Of a stretch of 64,000 bases of DNA, positions 40,554 through 50,950 are shown piece after piece. Each line of letters starts with the position of its first letter. Position 1 is the first letter of the stretch. The translations under genes were made by a program, and so were the position numbers. The notes beneath the pieces were generated by a model that had not been told where the DNA came from, ran no database searches, and saw nothing but the letters and a program-made list of their open reading frames with translations. This DNA is from Tillus elongatus (taxonomy: Eukaryota > Arthropoda > Insecta > Coleoptera > Cleridae): the NCBI GenBank assembly GCA_964006375.1, contig OZ023265.1, positions 157,670,118-157,734,117 on the forward strand. Reading direction: 5' to 3'.

Positions 40554-41314
40554 TATCACACCGATAACTCAAAAAAAAATTATGGGCCGATTTTGATTAC
40601 GTTTGGTTAATATTTTCCCTTTTTTCTTTTGCAAGTGACTCAGGCAGGTTTGTTAGCTAGGCACATCGGCGCAAGTTTTCCGGCAAAATTTTGGGTTTTA
40701 TTTCGCAAAAAATTAATATCTCCGGAAATAACAAAGTAAGAGTAACCAAATTTAGTACGCAAATTGGTGTCATGATAAGTAAATTACACACTAAATTTAG
40801 CTTTGTGTATTAAAAGATAAAAAAGTTATAAGCATTCAAAAAAAAAATAAATTCGGATTATCCTCAAAACGTCAAATGTGATTTAAAACGTCAAACTTGG
40901 CAACATTTAGGCAAAGTACCTGAAACTAGTATAAGCTATAGAAAGAAAATGTCTCAAGAACAATGTGTTACAAAGCCTGAAGTCTTAGCTTCAACCGTCA
41001 TTTTCCTTCATTTTACTAAAATATTTTCAGAAAACTCTTTTCTAATAGACCCTTTCTCTGATGCTTTGGAAGTAGTCTTACCTATAGAGTTTATCGTTTA
41101 ATGGTATATAATTTTTGACGATTTTTCGTAAAAAATCAATACAGTTCAATATATCCGTTATTATACAAGATACGAAAAAAATTTGTTTACCTTAATTATA
41201 GGGTGTCTTGAGCTACAACTTAAAAAAGTTCTGCAATCACAGGCTGGCCCATATGTTATTGCATTTTTGCATTTTCCATCGGAATATAATGCATGTTTGT
41301 AAGAAAAGTAATTC
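40304..41314 (+). mobile_element. R1 copy 10, doubled TA core, running into R2
   Basis: Head from TTAGTGCATTTTCTTAAAAA, CATATCCGGGGTCAGTTTC, two TA arrays, GGTATCACACCGATAACTCA, then the full long body (AACGTCAAATGTGATTTAAA, GGCAACATTTAGGCAAAGTA, AGGCTGGCCCATATG). One of the four R1+R2 composites. Confidence 0.72.
40424..40550. repeat. Two (TA)n arrays separated by GGTATCAT
   Basis: TA runs at 40425-40490 and 40498-40550. The separator GGTATCAT equals the start of the sequence that normally follows the core, suggesting duplication of the array with its right border. Confidence 0.95.
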
Positions 41315-41626
41315 GAGACGCGGCAAGGGCGTTATGGTAGCGAATTTTCATTAAATGCTTCAAATTTAAATAGCCCAATTAGCTATTAACCTATAAGGTT
41401 GACCAAGAAACTACTTTTTTTCGGGAACAAACTAAGTTTACTTTCGGTAATAATTTTACATTTTCAAACAAAAAGTTATTTTGATGAAACATGGCACATT
41501 GTTTCTATTATATATCGGTTATACTGGTAACCAAATTTGACGCCTACTTTCTTAAAAAAAAAAACATATTTGCTATTAAAAACATTTTATGAAAATTCAC
41601 TACCATAACGCATTTGCTGCGTCCAG
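41315..41626. mobile_element. R2 copy
   Basis: Ends GAGACGCGGCAAGGGCGTTA and its inverse, ending CATTTGCTGCGTCC. Landmarks TCGGTTATACTGGTAACCAA and TGACGCCTACTTTCTT are present. Confidence 0.7.
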
Positions 41627-43508
41627 ACTTTCCTACAAATATTTTATCGCTAGAAAGCAAAAAAATCCCCAGGTGCGCCTTTTGTACTCTGCGCACTGCA
41701 CTTCGTCTGGTGAGCACTCTGGGTTTGGAGGGTATTGAAATAATTTAATTGTAATAGTGGGGGTATACGTCTAGCTTTATTAAAACAGTAGCCTTCAGAA
41801 ATATTATCTAGACGCCACCTAATTTTTATAAAAGGAAAATTATGAAACTTTTATTTAATTTTTGTTCGGAATGAATAAAAAGTTTTCTCTAAAAATTGCA
41901 CCATGACTTATCAAAAACTACTGTAAAACAAAATGTTAAATTCAGATTGAGGTGTAGTGTCAAATATAATGAAAAGCAAGAAGTTCCAGTTGGAATGATT
42001 ATATGTATTATAAAATAAGTATTAAAAAAAAATATTGTTTATAAAAACATGTTGAAACTTGTAAATAATAGTAAAGCTATTTACGGTAGATTAAATATTG
42101 GTTATATTGGTATATTGGTATGAGTGACGTAATATACAGTGTGTTCACGAAAAGGAGGGCCACTATGGAGATCTCTTAAACGATAACAAATACAGACTTG
42201 GTTAAATAGGAGAAACGATGTGCAATCAAAAGCCCAAAAAAATTGGCGGTTGGACATCTTTAAAAGTTTTTTTTGGCTTTGAGATATTTTGAAAATTTTG
42301 GATTTTTGTGTTTTACATACTACCTATTCTGGCCTTAGTGGTAGACACACACCAATACCGATGACACTTTTCCACAGCAGCTCTTGATTTGCTTTAACGC
42401 AGCCTTGCTAATCTTTGAGTCCGACGTTTCGCCTTTGCGAGATTATCATCAACTTTTTTTTTAAATACGGCCTTTATTTTCTGGTATCATATTCTGAAAG
42501 CCCTTTTCATTAAAAATTGAGCAATGTGTCACACTTTGTGGTTTAATACCAGCTTGTTCTTTTTTTTTCTCGATCGTAATCACAAAAATCCCATTAAATT
42601 ATCATTAAAATGTACCAGTATTTAACAAGGTTCCGGTAAATTTTAGGACGTTTGAGCAAAAATAAATCAGAGGTCGGTCAGCATGTAAACACCTTGTAAC
42701 AGATTTGCTATATACATTGTGCTAATAAATATTAACATCTTGATAACAAAAATATAGGTTAATAAGCTTTTAGTTTGTATATTTAAACACTTGTAACTCC
42801 CTTGCCAGCACCTCATAATTTTTTCGGCTGTACATCGTATGATAAAGTTTGCTAAATAAAGGGGTTTAGATGTTACGACAAATTGATCGCATCAGTTGAT
42901 AAATCTTAAACGCTTGAAAAAAGTATAGGATTTAAAGAAGATCTATTAATCGCATATTTCATTAAAAAGTGACATCTACTGTTTCAGATAATTTCTTACC
43001 CAACATACACTGTGCTTCCTAATCTCACAAAGAGTTATATGTAGCTTTAAAATTCATTAGAGACAGTACACATTACAGGGTAATTAACTACACCAGCCGA
43101 CAAGTTGCTATATGCATACTGTACTTTTAGTGCAGCTGCGCTAGAAGTTTCTGCATATTATAGTGTTGAGCTACAGTTATGCTAATAGATTTTCCATTCT
43201 GTTACTTAGGCAAAAACAGAGGCTGCTCAACAGAAACAGTGGAGATGTTATAGCATTCAAAACATGACCTTTAAAACCAAGCTTGGCCATTAGCAACAGC
43301 GCTGCAGGCTGCAGCTAAAACCATTGATTTCTCGTTTCATTTCGAATGTAAAAAGTGTTGCTGTTTTACAAAAGCAAGTAAGATGTTAACATTCACAATG
43401 CGGCTTTATAAATAGCTTCAAAACTACTTATTAACTTTCTGACGTTTAATAACAATTGGTGTATTAAACTCGCTGTTGCTTCTGTTTTTGTAAAATAAAT
43501 AATATTAT
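41627..43508. other. Mostly unassigned; Penelope-terminal-like motif
   Basis: ATACAGTGTGTTCACGAAAA near 42133 resembles a mariner-type end without a partner. On the minus strand near 42425-42455, GATGATAATCTCGCAAAGGC followed by GAAACGTCGG matches the CTGATGA...GAAACG pattern of Penelope-like ends. No gene seen. Confidence 0.45.
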
Positions 43509-44240
43509 TGTTGCGTTTTCTCCGGGTTCTCGATAAGTGAGACTTTAAATTTTAATAAAACAACTTTATTTACACTCTAAATATGGATACAATAAAATTT
43601 CTAGAATGTCTCTCTCACCAAACACTTAATTTACTGGCCTTACAATTACTAATCTGCACACAAGTTACTATACTGGAACTACAGTCTAACACTTCACACT
43701 TATTACTGCTTGTTCAAGTCACTTCAACATTCTCTAACTGAACTGCCCTGGCTTGCTTTCGTCTTTATATACACGTCGTACCTTCTACCTTGTTTCGCGA
43801 GCCTTCCATTCCAGAATATTCCAGGACCTTCTTTTGCTAGAACGCTCTGTGAATACAGATCGGCCCCGTGTGTATACAGGGGGATGTATATACAGGATGA
43901 TCCAAATGTGGTCATCACTCCTATGTTACACAAGAGGTGTTTCTCGTAATATAAGATCTCTCTGCGTATACAGGGTGTAAGGGTTCTCTGCGCATACAGG
44001 GTGTGTATACAGGGTGTTCGGAATGTGCAGACCTCAGTTATCCGTTCCGACGGGGTACAAGTTGGTAACTTCGTTATTTCTGGTCCTAGAGGGTTGAGAC
44101 TTCGTCTGTGGGGGTCACCCCAGACACCCCAGGGGGGTGGGGAGGCAATGTTGCCAGACTGTGCAAAAATTCCCAGATGTTGGGGAAGTCCTGGAGATGT
44201 GGCAACACCGCACCTACATCTATTGAAATGCTTTGTAACA
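43509..44240 (-). repeat. Gypsy-type LTR (3' LTR in element sense)
   Basis: 732 bp. On the minus strand a TATATAAAG box (about 43762-43770) and AATAAA (43565-43570) lie in promoter-to-polyA order. It contains several short ATACAGGGTG-like repeats between 43875 and 44020. The sequence matches 47136-47868. Confidence 0.93.
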
Positions 44241-44254
44241 CTGCCCCCCTCCTT
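44241..44254 (-). promoter_or_regulatory. Polypurine tract
   Basis: Minus-strand AAGGAGGGGGGCAG directly before the 3' LTR, the expected second-strand primer. Confidence 0.8.
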
Positions 44255-45455
44255 AAGACTGTTCGTCACGAACAGTATTTGCCGGCCGCCAACTTGGGGG
44301 TTCGCTGCCCCGATAGGGACTCAACCTCTCTATGTGAACAACTTTGGGTTTAGTTCTTGGAGACAGCTGGATTCTGTAGACTAGGTCGTTAGTTTTCTTA
44401 GTCACCAAGTATGGCCCTTTCCATGGTTTCTGAAGTTTGGGACTGAGGCCCTTTCTCCTTGTTGGTTGGTACAGCCACACTGCATCACCTTCCTTGAATG
44501 TATGGGGTGTTGCTCTGAGATCCAGGCGCATCTTCATCCGGTCACTGCTTAAGAGGAGCCTATCTCTGACACATCTGTGTATGGTGCACAGTTTTCCTTC
44601 TAGGTCGGCGACATACTCAGGTAACGTAGCTAGGTCCGCTATGTCCGCGTTCGGTGGTGGTCTGATCATGTCGATTGGTAACCGCATCTCTCTTCCGGTC
44701 AACATCATGGATGGAGTGTAGCCGGTAGATTCATGCTGAGAGCTTCTGTAAGCTAGGAGGAACAGAGGTATCAGCTTGTCCCAGGTTCTCTGATTCTCGT
44801 CGACAAATATAGCAAGATACTGATTGATGGTCCTGTTATGCCGTTCTACCATGCCGTCTGATTGAGGGTGGAGTGGCGTTGTTCTTGTTTTCTTTATACC
44901 TAGCAAGTCCATTAGGCTCTTCCAGACCTCTGATTCGAAATTCCGGCCCTGGTCGGTGTGAATCTCCAGGGGTACGCCATGCCGTGATATGATATTTTCC
45001 ATCAGGGCTTCTGCTACGGTCGTTGCCTCTTGGTTGGGGATCGCCGCAACTTCAGGCCATTTCGAGAAGTAGTCCATTGCCACCATTATGTATCTGTTCC
45101 CACACTCTGTGATTGGAAAAGGTCCTGCGATGTCTACGGCAACTCTCTCCCACGGTGTACCTGAAATTTACTGCATCATTTTTCCTCTGGATCGGGTCTT
45201 TGGTCCTTTCTTTGAAGCACATTGGTCACACCTTTTGCACCATTCTTCCACGCTTCTTCGGCAGTTTATCCAATAGAAGCGGTCTCTGACTCTGGCGAGA
45301 GTCCTGTTGACCCCAAAGTGGCCTCCACTCCTACTATTGTGTAACTCCTGAAGAACACTGTCTATGCACTCACTTGGCACAACGGTCTGGTATATACAGT
45401 CTCTACCATCGGCAGTTTCCCATTTTCGAGTGATCAAGTCATTCTTTAGGCACAA
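44253..45455 (-). pseudogene. Gypsy-type integrase, broken by an in-frame stop
   Basis: The zinc-binding part (45455-45168) shows the His/His and Cys/Cys pattern: GGHFGVNRT, then WCKRCDQCASKKGP. After a premature stop near 45168 the catalytic core runs from about 45086 to 44253. It has Asp in MVAMDYFSKWPE, Asp in IHTDQGRNFES and Glu in SDGMVERHNRTI. The C-terminal chromatin/DNA-binding region includes GDAVWLYQPTRRKG and KPWKGPYLV. All catalytic residues are visible. The same frame appears to continue across the stop, so this is a point mutation rather than a frameshift. The domain follows RNase H, the Gypsy order. Confidence 0.92.
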
Positions 45456-45461
45456 GGAGTC

Positions 45462-45764
45462 TCACTGTAGCCAGTAGCCTTTAACCTCTGCCCCAAGCCG
45501 GGACATATCGTGCCACTCAGGTCTTTTCCCCTTTTCGAGCCATTCTCTAATATTTTTCCAGTCTGGATCTGTCTTCTGTGCGTCTCTGATGTATTCAAGA
45601 TTTACGTCTAGATCGGTGTTATTCTCCTGTTCCGTCACCAGTTGTTTGATCTGATGAGTTACTTTGTCGATCTCTTTGTTCTCTTGTCTCTCGCAAAATT
45701 TACATTCATGCACTGAACATGGTCTTCTTGACAGGCTGTCTGCATTGGCGTGACTTCTTCCTCT
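45462..45764 (-). pseudogene. Gypsy-type RNase H to integrase linker
   Basis: Minus frame 45713-45462 with the HANADSLSRRPC block just upstream (typical of the RNase H end in Gypsy elements), then HECKFCERQ. A TGA at the left (near 45465) and one at 45765 interrupt the same frame. Both look like point changes. Confidence 0.8.
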
Positions 45765-46238
45765 TCAATGTTCAATCCGGAAGTCGTAGCTCTGCAGTTT
45801 CTCTATCCATCGTGCTATCTGTCCTTCGGGATTTCTAAAGTTCAGAAGCCATTGCAGAGCAGAGTGATCCGACCTCACGCGGAATGTTCTTCCGTACAGG
45901 AAGCTGTGGAAATGTTCGATGGATCTTACAACTGCCAGCAGTTCTTTCCGGGTTACACAGTAATTCCTTTCTGCTTTTCCGAACGTTTTGCTGAAGTAGC
46001 CTATCACAACTTCTTCTCCCGCTTGGAGCTGTGAGAGTACTGCCCCAATGCCATACTGGGAAGCATCGGTGTCCAGTATAAACAGTCCTTCGTCCTGAGG
46101 ATAAGCCAGTACAGGAGCAGTGAGAAGACGATGTTTGAGTTCTCTAAAAGACTGTTGGCAATCTGGTGACCAGATGAACTCGGCCTTATTTTCAGTTAGG
46201 CTATGTAGAGGTTTCGCAATGCTGCTGAAGTACTTCAC
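45765..46238 (-). pseudogene. Gypsy-type RNase H region
   Basis: About 158 residues with the Gypsy RNase H motifs: PVLAYPQDEGLFILDTDASQ (first Asp), YFSKTFGKAERNYCVTRKEL (Glu), and RSDHSALQWLLNF (Asp). It begins with KYFSSIAKPLHSLTENKAEF, the standard RT-RNase H joint. The frame is preceded by a nonsense codon at 46248-46250 and ends at a TGA at 45765. It would degrade the RNA strand of the hybrid in an intact element. Confidence 0.92.
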
Positions 46239-46247
46239 AAAGCGTCG

Positions 46248-47078
46248 TTAGTAGCTGCAAACTCTCAGAAAACTTCTGACCTCATGTTTGTTCTTCGGCA
46301 CAGGCCAGTCTCTTACTGCCTTTATTTTCTCTGGATCGGTTTCTATCCCTTTCTCAGAAACGACATGTCCAAGGAAACTCACTTTCTTCTGGAAGAGGAC
46401 GCATTTCTTGGGATTGAGTTGCAGATTGGCACCTCTCAGCCTGGAGAAAACTTGTTTCAGATTCGACAGGTTTTCGTCGAAAGTGCTTCCAATCACCATG
46501 ACATCATCGAGATACACCAGGCATGTTTCCCATGTCAGTCCTCTCAGCACTAACTCCATTAGTCGCTCGAAGGTGGCAGGAGCATTACACAAGCCGAATG
46601 GCATGACCCTGAATTGGAACAACCCATTCCAGGTTGAAAAAGCAGTCTTCTCCTTATCGTCTTTATGAAGTTCTACTTGCCAGTAGCCACTTTTCAGGTC
46701 TAATGTAGAGAACCACTTTGATCCGACCAAAGTGTTCAAAGTGTCGTCGATCCGGGGCAGGGGATAACTGTCTTTCTTGGTGACATCATTCAGCTTCCTA
46801 TAGTCCACGCAAAATCTCATAGTGCCGTCTTTCTTGGTGACCAAAACTACTGGGGACGACCAAGGACTATTAGACTCCTCGATCGCACCATCTTCCAGTA
46901 TTTCGTTAACCATCGCCTTGATTTCTGATTGCTTGGCAAAAGGCAGTCTTCTCGGCGGCTGTCTACTTTCATCTTCTTGTCGCCGTTGTTCGTCTTCTTC
47001 GCGTTGTCTCTTCAGTAAGTCCATCAACTCTTTGATTTCAGCCATCTCGTCGTAGTCAGTCGATCTGGTGTTTACCAT
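46248..47078 (-). pseudogene. Gag start fused to Gypsy-type reverse transcriptase
   Basis: The first ~45 residues (MVNTRSTDYDEMAEIKELMD, then a Glu/Arg/Gln-rich stretch) look like the beginning of a gag protein. They pass directly into the RT at about residue 46 (LPFAKQSEIKAMV). The RT motifs follow: SPWSSPVVLVTKKDGT, RFCVDYRKLN, DLKSGYWQVELH, PFGLCNAPATFERLM and the catalytic YLDD in CLVYLDDVMV, then FLGHVVSEKGI. The frame stops at 46248 where the family normally continues. Most of gag and all of protease are gone, apparently by an in-frame deletion. The core domains are clear; the gag identity of the N-terminus is inferred. Confidence 0.92.
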
Positions 47079-47120
47079 TTACAGCTAGCTTACTTCACTT
47101 CTTCACTCACTTATCCCACA

Positions 47121-47132
47121 CTTCTGACACCA
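47121..47132 (-). promoter_or_regulatory. Primer-binding site
   Basis: Minus-strand TGGTGTCAGAAG three bases inside the 5' LTR, where a tRNA 3' end would pair. I have not identified the tRNA. Confidence 0.7.
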
Positions 47133-47135
47133 AAT

Positions 47136-47868
47136 TGTTGCATTTTCTCCTAGTTCTCGATAAGTGAGACTTTAAATTTTAACAAAACAACTTTATTTAC
47201 ACTCTAAATATGGATACAATAAAATTTCTAGAATGTCTCTCTCACCAAACACTTGATTTACTGGCCTTACAATTACTAATCTGCACACAAGTTACTACAC
47301 TGGAACTACAGTCTAACACTTCACAATGATTACTGCTTGTTCAAGTCACTTCAACATTCTCTAACTGAACTGCCCTGGCTTGCTTTCGTCTTTATATACA
47401 CGTCGTACCTTCTACCTTGTTTCGCGAGCCTTCCATTCCAGAATATTCCAGGACCTTCTTTTGCTAGAACGCTCTGTGAATACAGATCGGCCCCGTGTGT
47501 ATACAGGGGGATGTATATACAGGATGATCCAAATGTGGTCATCTCTCCTATGTTACACAAGAGGTGTTTCTCGTAATATAAGATCTCTCTGTGTATACAG
47601 GGTGTAAGGGTTCTCTGCGCATACAGGGTGTGTATACAGGGTGTTCGGAATGTGCAGACCTCAGTTATCCGTTCCGACGGGGTACAAGCTGGTAACTTCG
47701 TTATTTCTGGTCCTAGAGGGTTGAGACTTCGCCTGTGGGGGGTCACCCCAGACACCCCAGGGGGGTAGAAAGGCGATGTTGCCAGACTTTGCAAAAATGC
47801 CCAGATGTTGGGGAAGTTCTGGAGATGTGGCAATACCGCACCTACATCTATTGAAGTGCTTTGTAACA
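47136..47868 (-). repeat. Gypsy-type LTR (5' LTR in element sense)
   Basis: 733 bp, about 97 percent identical by eye to 43509-44240, with the same TATA and polyA signals. Followed by the TTAT target duplication. Confidence 0.93.
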
Positions 47869-47872
47869 TTAT

Positions 47873-48202
47873 TTATATGTGTCACACCGATAACTCAAAA
47901 AATAATTGCTCGATTTTAATGAAATTTGACAAGTGCCTTCCTTCTGTGAGTTGCTTGGACAACTTTGTTAGCCAGCAAAAGCAGATCAGGTTTTGAAAAA
48001 AAAAATGACTTTTGTTTCAGAAAAATTGTTATTTTCGGAAATAACAAAGAGATGGTAACCAAACTTGATACGGAGCTCTACGTTATAAAAGGTAAACGAC
48101 ACACCAAAATTAAGATTTCTATGTTATAAGAACAAAAAGTTATAAACATTTAATAAACATATTTCTATTAAAATTCACTGCCGTAACGCACTTGCTGCGT
48201 CC
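47873..48202 (+). mobile_element. R1 copy 11 (body to 3' end)
   Basis: Starts at ATATGTGTCACACCGATAACTC immediately beyond the LTR element, followed by the short-form body. It ends AAAATTCACTGCCGTAACGC, then ACTTGCTGCGTCC at 48202. The TA core and head are not on the other side of the LTR element. Confidence 0.68.
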
Positions 48203-48829
48203 AGACTCTTTCTATTTTCTCAACTGTATTGCATTTGCAAAACGTATATTATTCAGTTGAACAAAATGTTCTTCGATTAAAAACATCGCCGACCTATGTG
48301 TAGTTACAGCTAAAGGCGTACACTTACATGTTTGGGATGTTTATTACACAGAAAAGTGCTTGAGACAAACAAAAACATGAAATTCCCATGTTACGGTTGT
48401 AATGGGTGGAGATAACGATATAGTAATTCTAGAAAACGACTCTTACAGAGCCATGTAATATAACATGATGCCTCACGTACATTAGATGTTTAGTAGTTCC
48501 TGGCAATGACACTTCCCATTTTCGGTTGTATCTAGAAAGAGGGCCAATAAAATAAATGTTTCGTGCTACAATAACTAACTGTGCTATATTTGTTTATCAC
48601 AGTGGCCGTATAAACAAATGTAGTAGCAAAAGGTGGATAGCTGGCATAAAAAGACGTTAGAGACATTTTTGTAAGCAGAACTAAAAGAAAAACAGGCCTA
48701 AAATTTGGAATAAACTAAATGAAAACGAAATATGTTTTCAATCCCCAAATAGGTCAATTACTTTACTTTACTTGACAAAACAAACACATCTTTGCATAAA
48801 AGTTAATTTTCCATAAGCCTATTTTAATG
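48203..48829. other. Unassigned DNA
   Basis: No supported feature. Confidence 0.5.
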
Positions 48830-49140
48830 AAATTAAATAACTTGGCTTGAAAAAGTTTGTTATCCAGGAAAATTGGTTTCTGGAGCACTTTTGAGTTTTC
48901 TTTCGGTAAACTTCTGCATCTTTAAAAATATCATGGCTATGATAACCAAATTGCGTACGCCAGTTTCTACTATAAAACGTATCCTTCGTAACAAAATTCA
49001 GATCTCTAGTTAAAAGAAAAAAGTAATAAGAACTTAAAGTAAAATTTTAAGACCAAAGTATTTTGTCTGGTTAACAAAACTTATTGAATTGAATATTACA
49101 AACGAAGAACCTAAAACTAATTCGGTTTATGTAAAAAGCA

Positions 49141-49570
49141 ATGTCGTAAGAAATGTGTTTCATCAAGAATTAGGTTTCTGCGTCAACAGTCGTTATACTT
49201 CATTTTACTAAATCGTTTGCAGAAAATTCATTTCAAAGTCGCGATTTGAGACGACTAAATTAGTGATTTTTATCCAAAGATGACGGGTTATGTAGACGAA
49301 TGTCGTAAGACGTGTTTCATCAAGAATTAGGTTTCTGCTTCAACAGTCGTTATCCTTCATTTTACTAAATCGTTTGCAGAAAATTAATTTCAAAGTCGCG
49401 GTTTGAAACAACAAAATTAGTGATTTTTATCCAAAGATTACGTAGAAGATTATGTAGAAGAATGTCGTAAGAAATGTGTTTCATCAAGAATTAGGTTTCT
49501 GCTTCAACAGTCATTATCCTTCATTTTACTAAATCGTTTGCAGAAAATTCATTTCAAATAGTCCCTTTCT
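49141..49570. repeat. Tandem repeat, 2.7 units of ~160 bp, in R1 body
   Basis: ATGTCGTAAGAAATGTGTTT starts at 49141, 49300 and 49462 (spacing 159 and 162). Each unit carries CATCAAGAATTAGGTTTCTG and CTAAATCGTTTGCAGAAAAT. The last unit is partial. Confidence 0.88.
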
Positions 49571-49702
49571 CCGATGCTTTCTTAATGATTTCAGTTATAG
49601 AGTTTGTGGTTTAAGGAAATCGCGCTTTTGAATTTTGCAAATATTTCTTCCAATGAGAACGAGTTTGGCCCCCAGGAATCCATATCCAAGATCAGTTTCA
49701 GT

Positions 49703-49704
<2 letters not shown>

Positions 49705-49776
<72 letters not shown>
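49705..49776. repeat. (TA)n microsatellite
   Basis: Core of R1 copy 12. Confidence 0.97.
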
Positions 49777-49777
<1 letters not shown>

Positions 49778-49830
49778 CTACGGTAAAACTTCATATAGCC
49801 GGTATTATACGTGATACGAGAAAACATAGT

Positions 49831-50886
49831 GCTGCAAATTGAATAGTAACTTCCAGATAGCTGTTAAAATCAACCACAAGAAAAATATTCATATTCCCGT
49901 AGCCATACACTTTTCAAATCTTATATTATTCGAGTTTTAACGAACAAATTTGAATTTTTACCAAACTACCCTCGTTTGTCCCCTACTCTATAAAACGATC
50001 TTACCCAAAAACAAGTCAAAGCATTCCTTTGTCAGGCTCTAACTGGGTACCAATTTTGAAGTTGACGTCTCAGTTCGTTCAAATTTTCTATATGTCTTGA
50101 GACCTTTTACGCCGTTTTAACAAAAAAAAAATCAAAATTTCTGTCACCGATAATACACCCCCACACATTTAACCCTTAGTTTAATTTTAGCACAGAATGC
50201 CAGATGTTGAAGGAAATTGAAAGTTTTCTGATAAAAAATAAACAGAAAACCGTTTATTGCTCGAGTTTTATCGAAAAAATTTCAATTTTTACTAAATCAT
50301 CGCCCTACATTCCCCACCTCCTGGATATATTTTACCCAAATACAAACCGAACCGTTCGTTTGTCGGGTGCTAACTGTGTACCAAATTTGAGGACGATATC
50401 TCCATTGGTTCTAAAGTTATCGTGGCTACAAACAAACAGACAGACAGTAAAGTTATAGTTTTTTTGTTCAATAGCTTATTTAATTCTAATAACAATCAGT
50501 ATATGTGATTATTTAGCGCATTTTTAAAGAAAGACTTGTAAAAATAATCTAACTTTGGTACTGAAAAGAAAGCCTACTCCCCAAATCCCGCTAGACCTGA
50601 GGGAGGTTTTGAGTTGGACACGCTGCGACCTTTAAGATGACCTCTCTCAGCGAGACTTGGCGAGTAGGCAGATTGAGGCCCCGCAATCGATCTACAACTA
50701 CAACAAAAAATATATTCACCGTCAGCTTCGTACATAATTTTGCAAATAATTTACAATTAATAGTTTTGATTATCCGCAATGTCTTAGTTTAACATCGCAG
50801 TATTAAATTTCTAGACTTTTCCTGTAAAGATATTCACGGACAAAATGCGCAGGGATATAAAAATTATATTTGTGTGGAAAAATAAG
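49831..50886. other. Unassigned; Penelope-terminal-like block at 50640-50700
   Basis: Contains GAGTAGGCAGATTGAGGCCC followed by CGCAATCGATCTACAAC, shared in inverse with 11564-11770. No gene seen. Confidence 0.4.
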
Positions 50887-50950
50887 CCTTCTACATACAG
50901 ATTTGGAGACTACTTCTCTGGCTTCACTCTTGGGTTTCGTTTCTGTAAGT
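50887..50950 (-). repeat. S repeat copy 6, truncated
   Basis: TACATACAGATTTGGAGACT followed by ACTTCTCTGGCTTCACTC. It abuts the truncated left end of the DDE transposon. Confidence 0.55.

Larger units (their letters stand above)
43509..47868 (-). mobile_element. Gypsy-type LTR element, internally deleted
   Basis: 4.36 kb bounded by two LTRs with TGTT...AACA ends and a 4-bp direct duplication, TTAT (43505-43508 and 47869-47872), typical of Gypsy-type integration. The primer-binding site TGGTGTCAGAAG is at 47121-47132 (minus) and a purine tract (minus AAGGAGGGGGGCAG) lies at 44241-44254. Internal DNA encodes RT, RNase H and integrase in Gypsy order, but nearly all of gag and protease is missing. 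No env-like frame is present. The LTRs look about 97 percent identical by eye, so the insertion is fairly young. It lies directly left of an R1 body. Confidence 0.93.
48830..49830 (+). mobile_element. R1 copy 12 (body, tandem block, head, TA core)
   Basis: Body block (GGTTTCTGGAGCACTTTTGA, CTATGATAACCAAATTGCGT), then an internal tandem repeat. A head block follows near 49620-49700 (CCATATCCAAGATCAGTTTC), then (TA)n at 49705-49776 and CTACGGTAAAACTTCATATA. Confidence 0.6.

Noticed and set aside
43724..44269. 181-codon open frame within the LTR (and its twin at 47351-47869)
   Set aside because: It lies within a non-coding LTR, overlaps promoter and polyA signals, and shows no domain. It is open by chance.
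44253..47078. Envelope-type gene in the LTR element (errantivirus-like)
   Set aside because: The purine tract and 3' LTR follow the integrase end directly, leaving no room for a further gene.
49141..49570. CRISPR-like array
   Set aside because: Units of ~160 bp are direct tandem duplications of repeat body without spacers; the sequence is eukaryotic.
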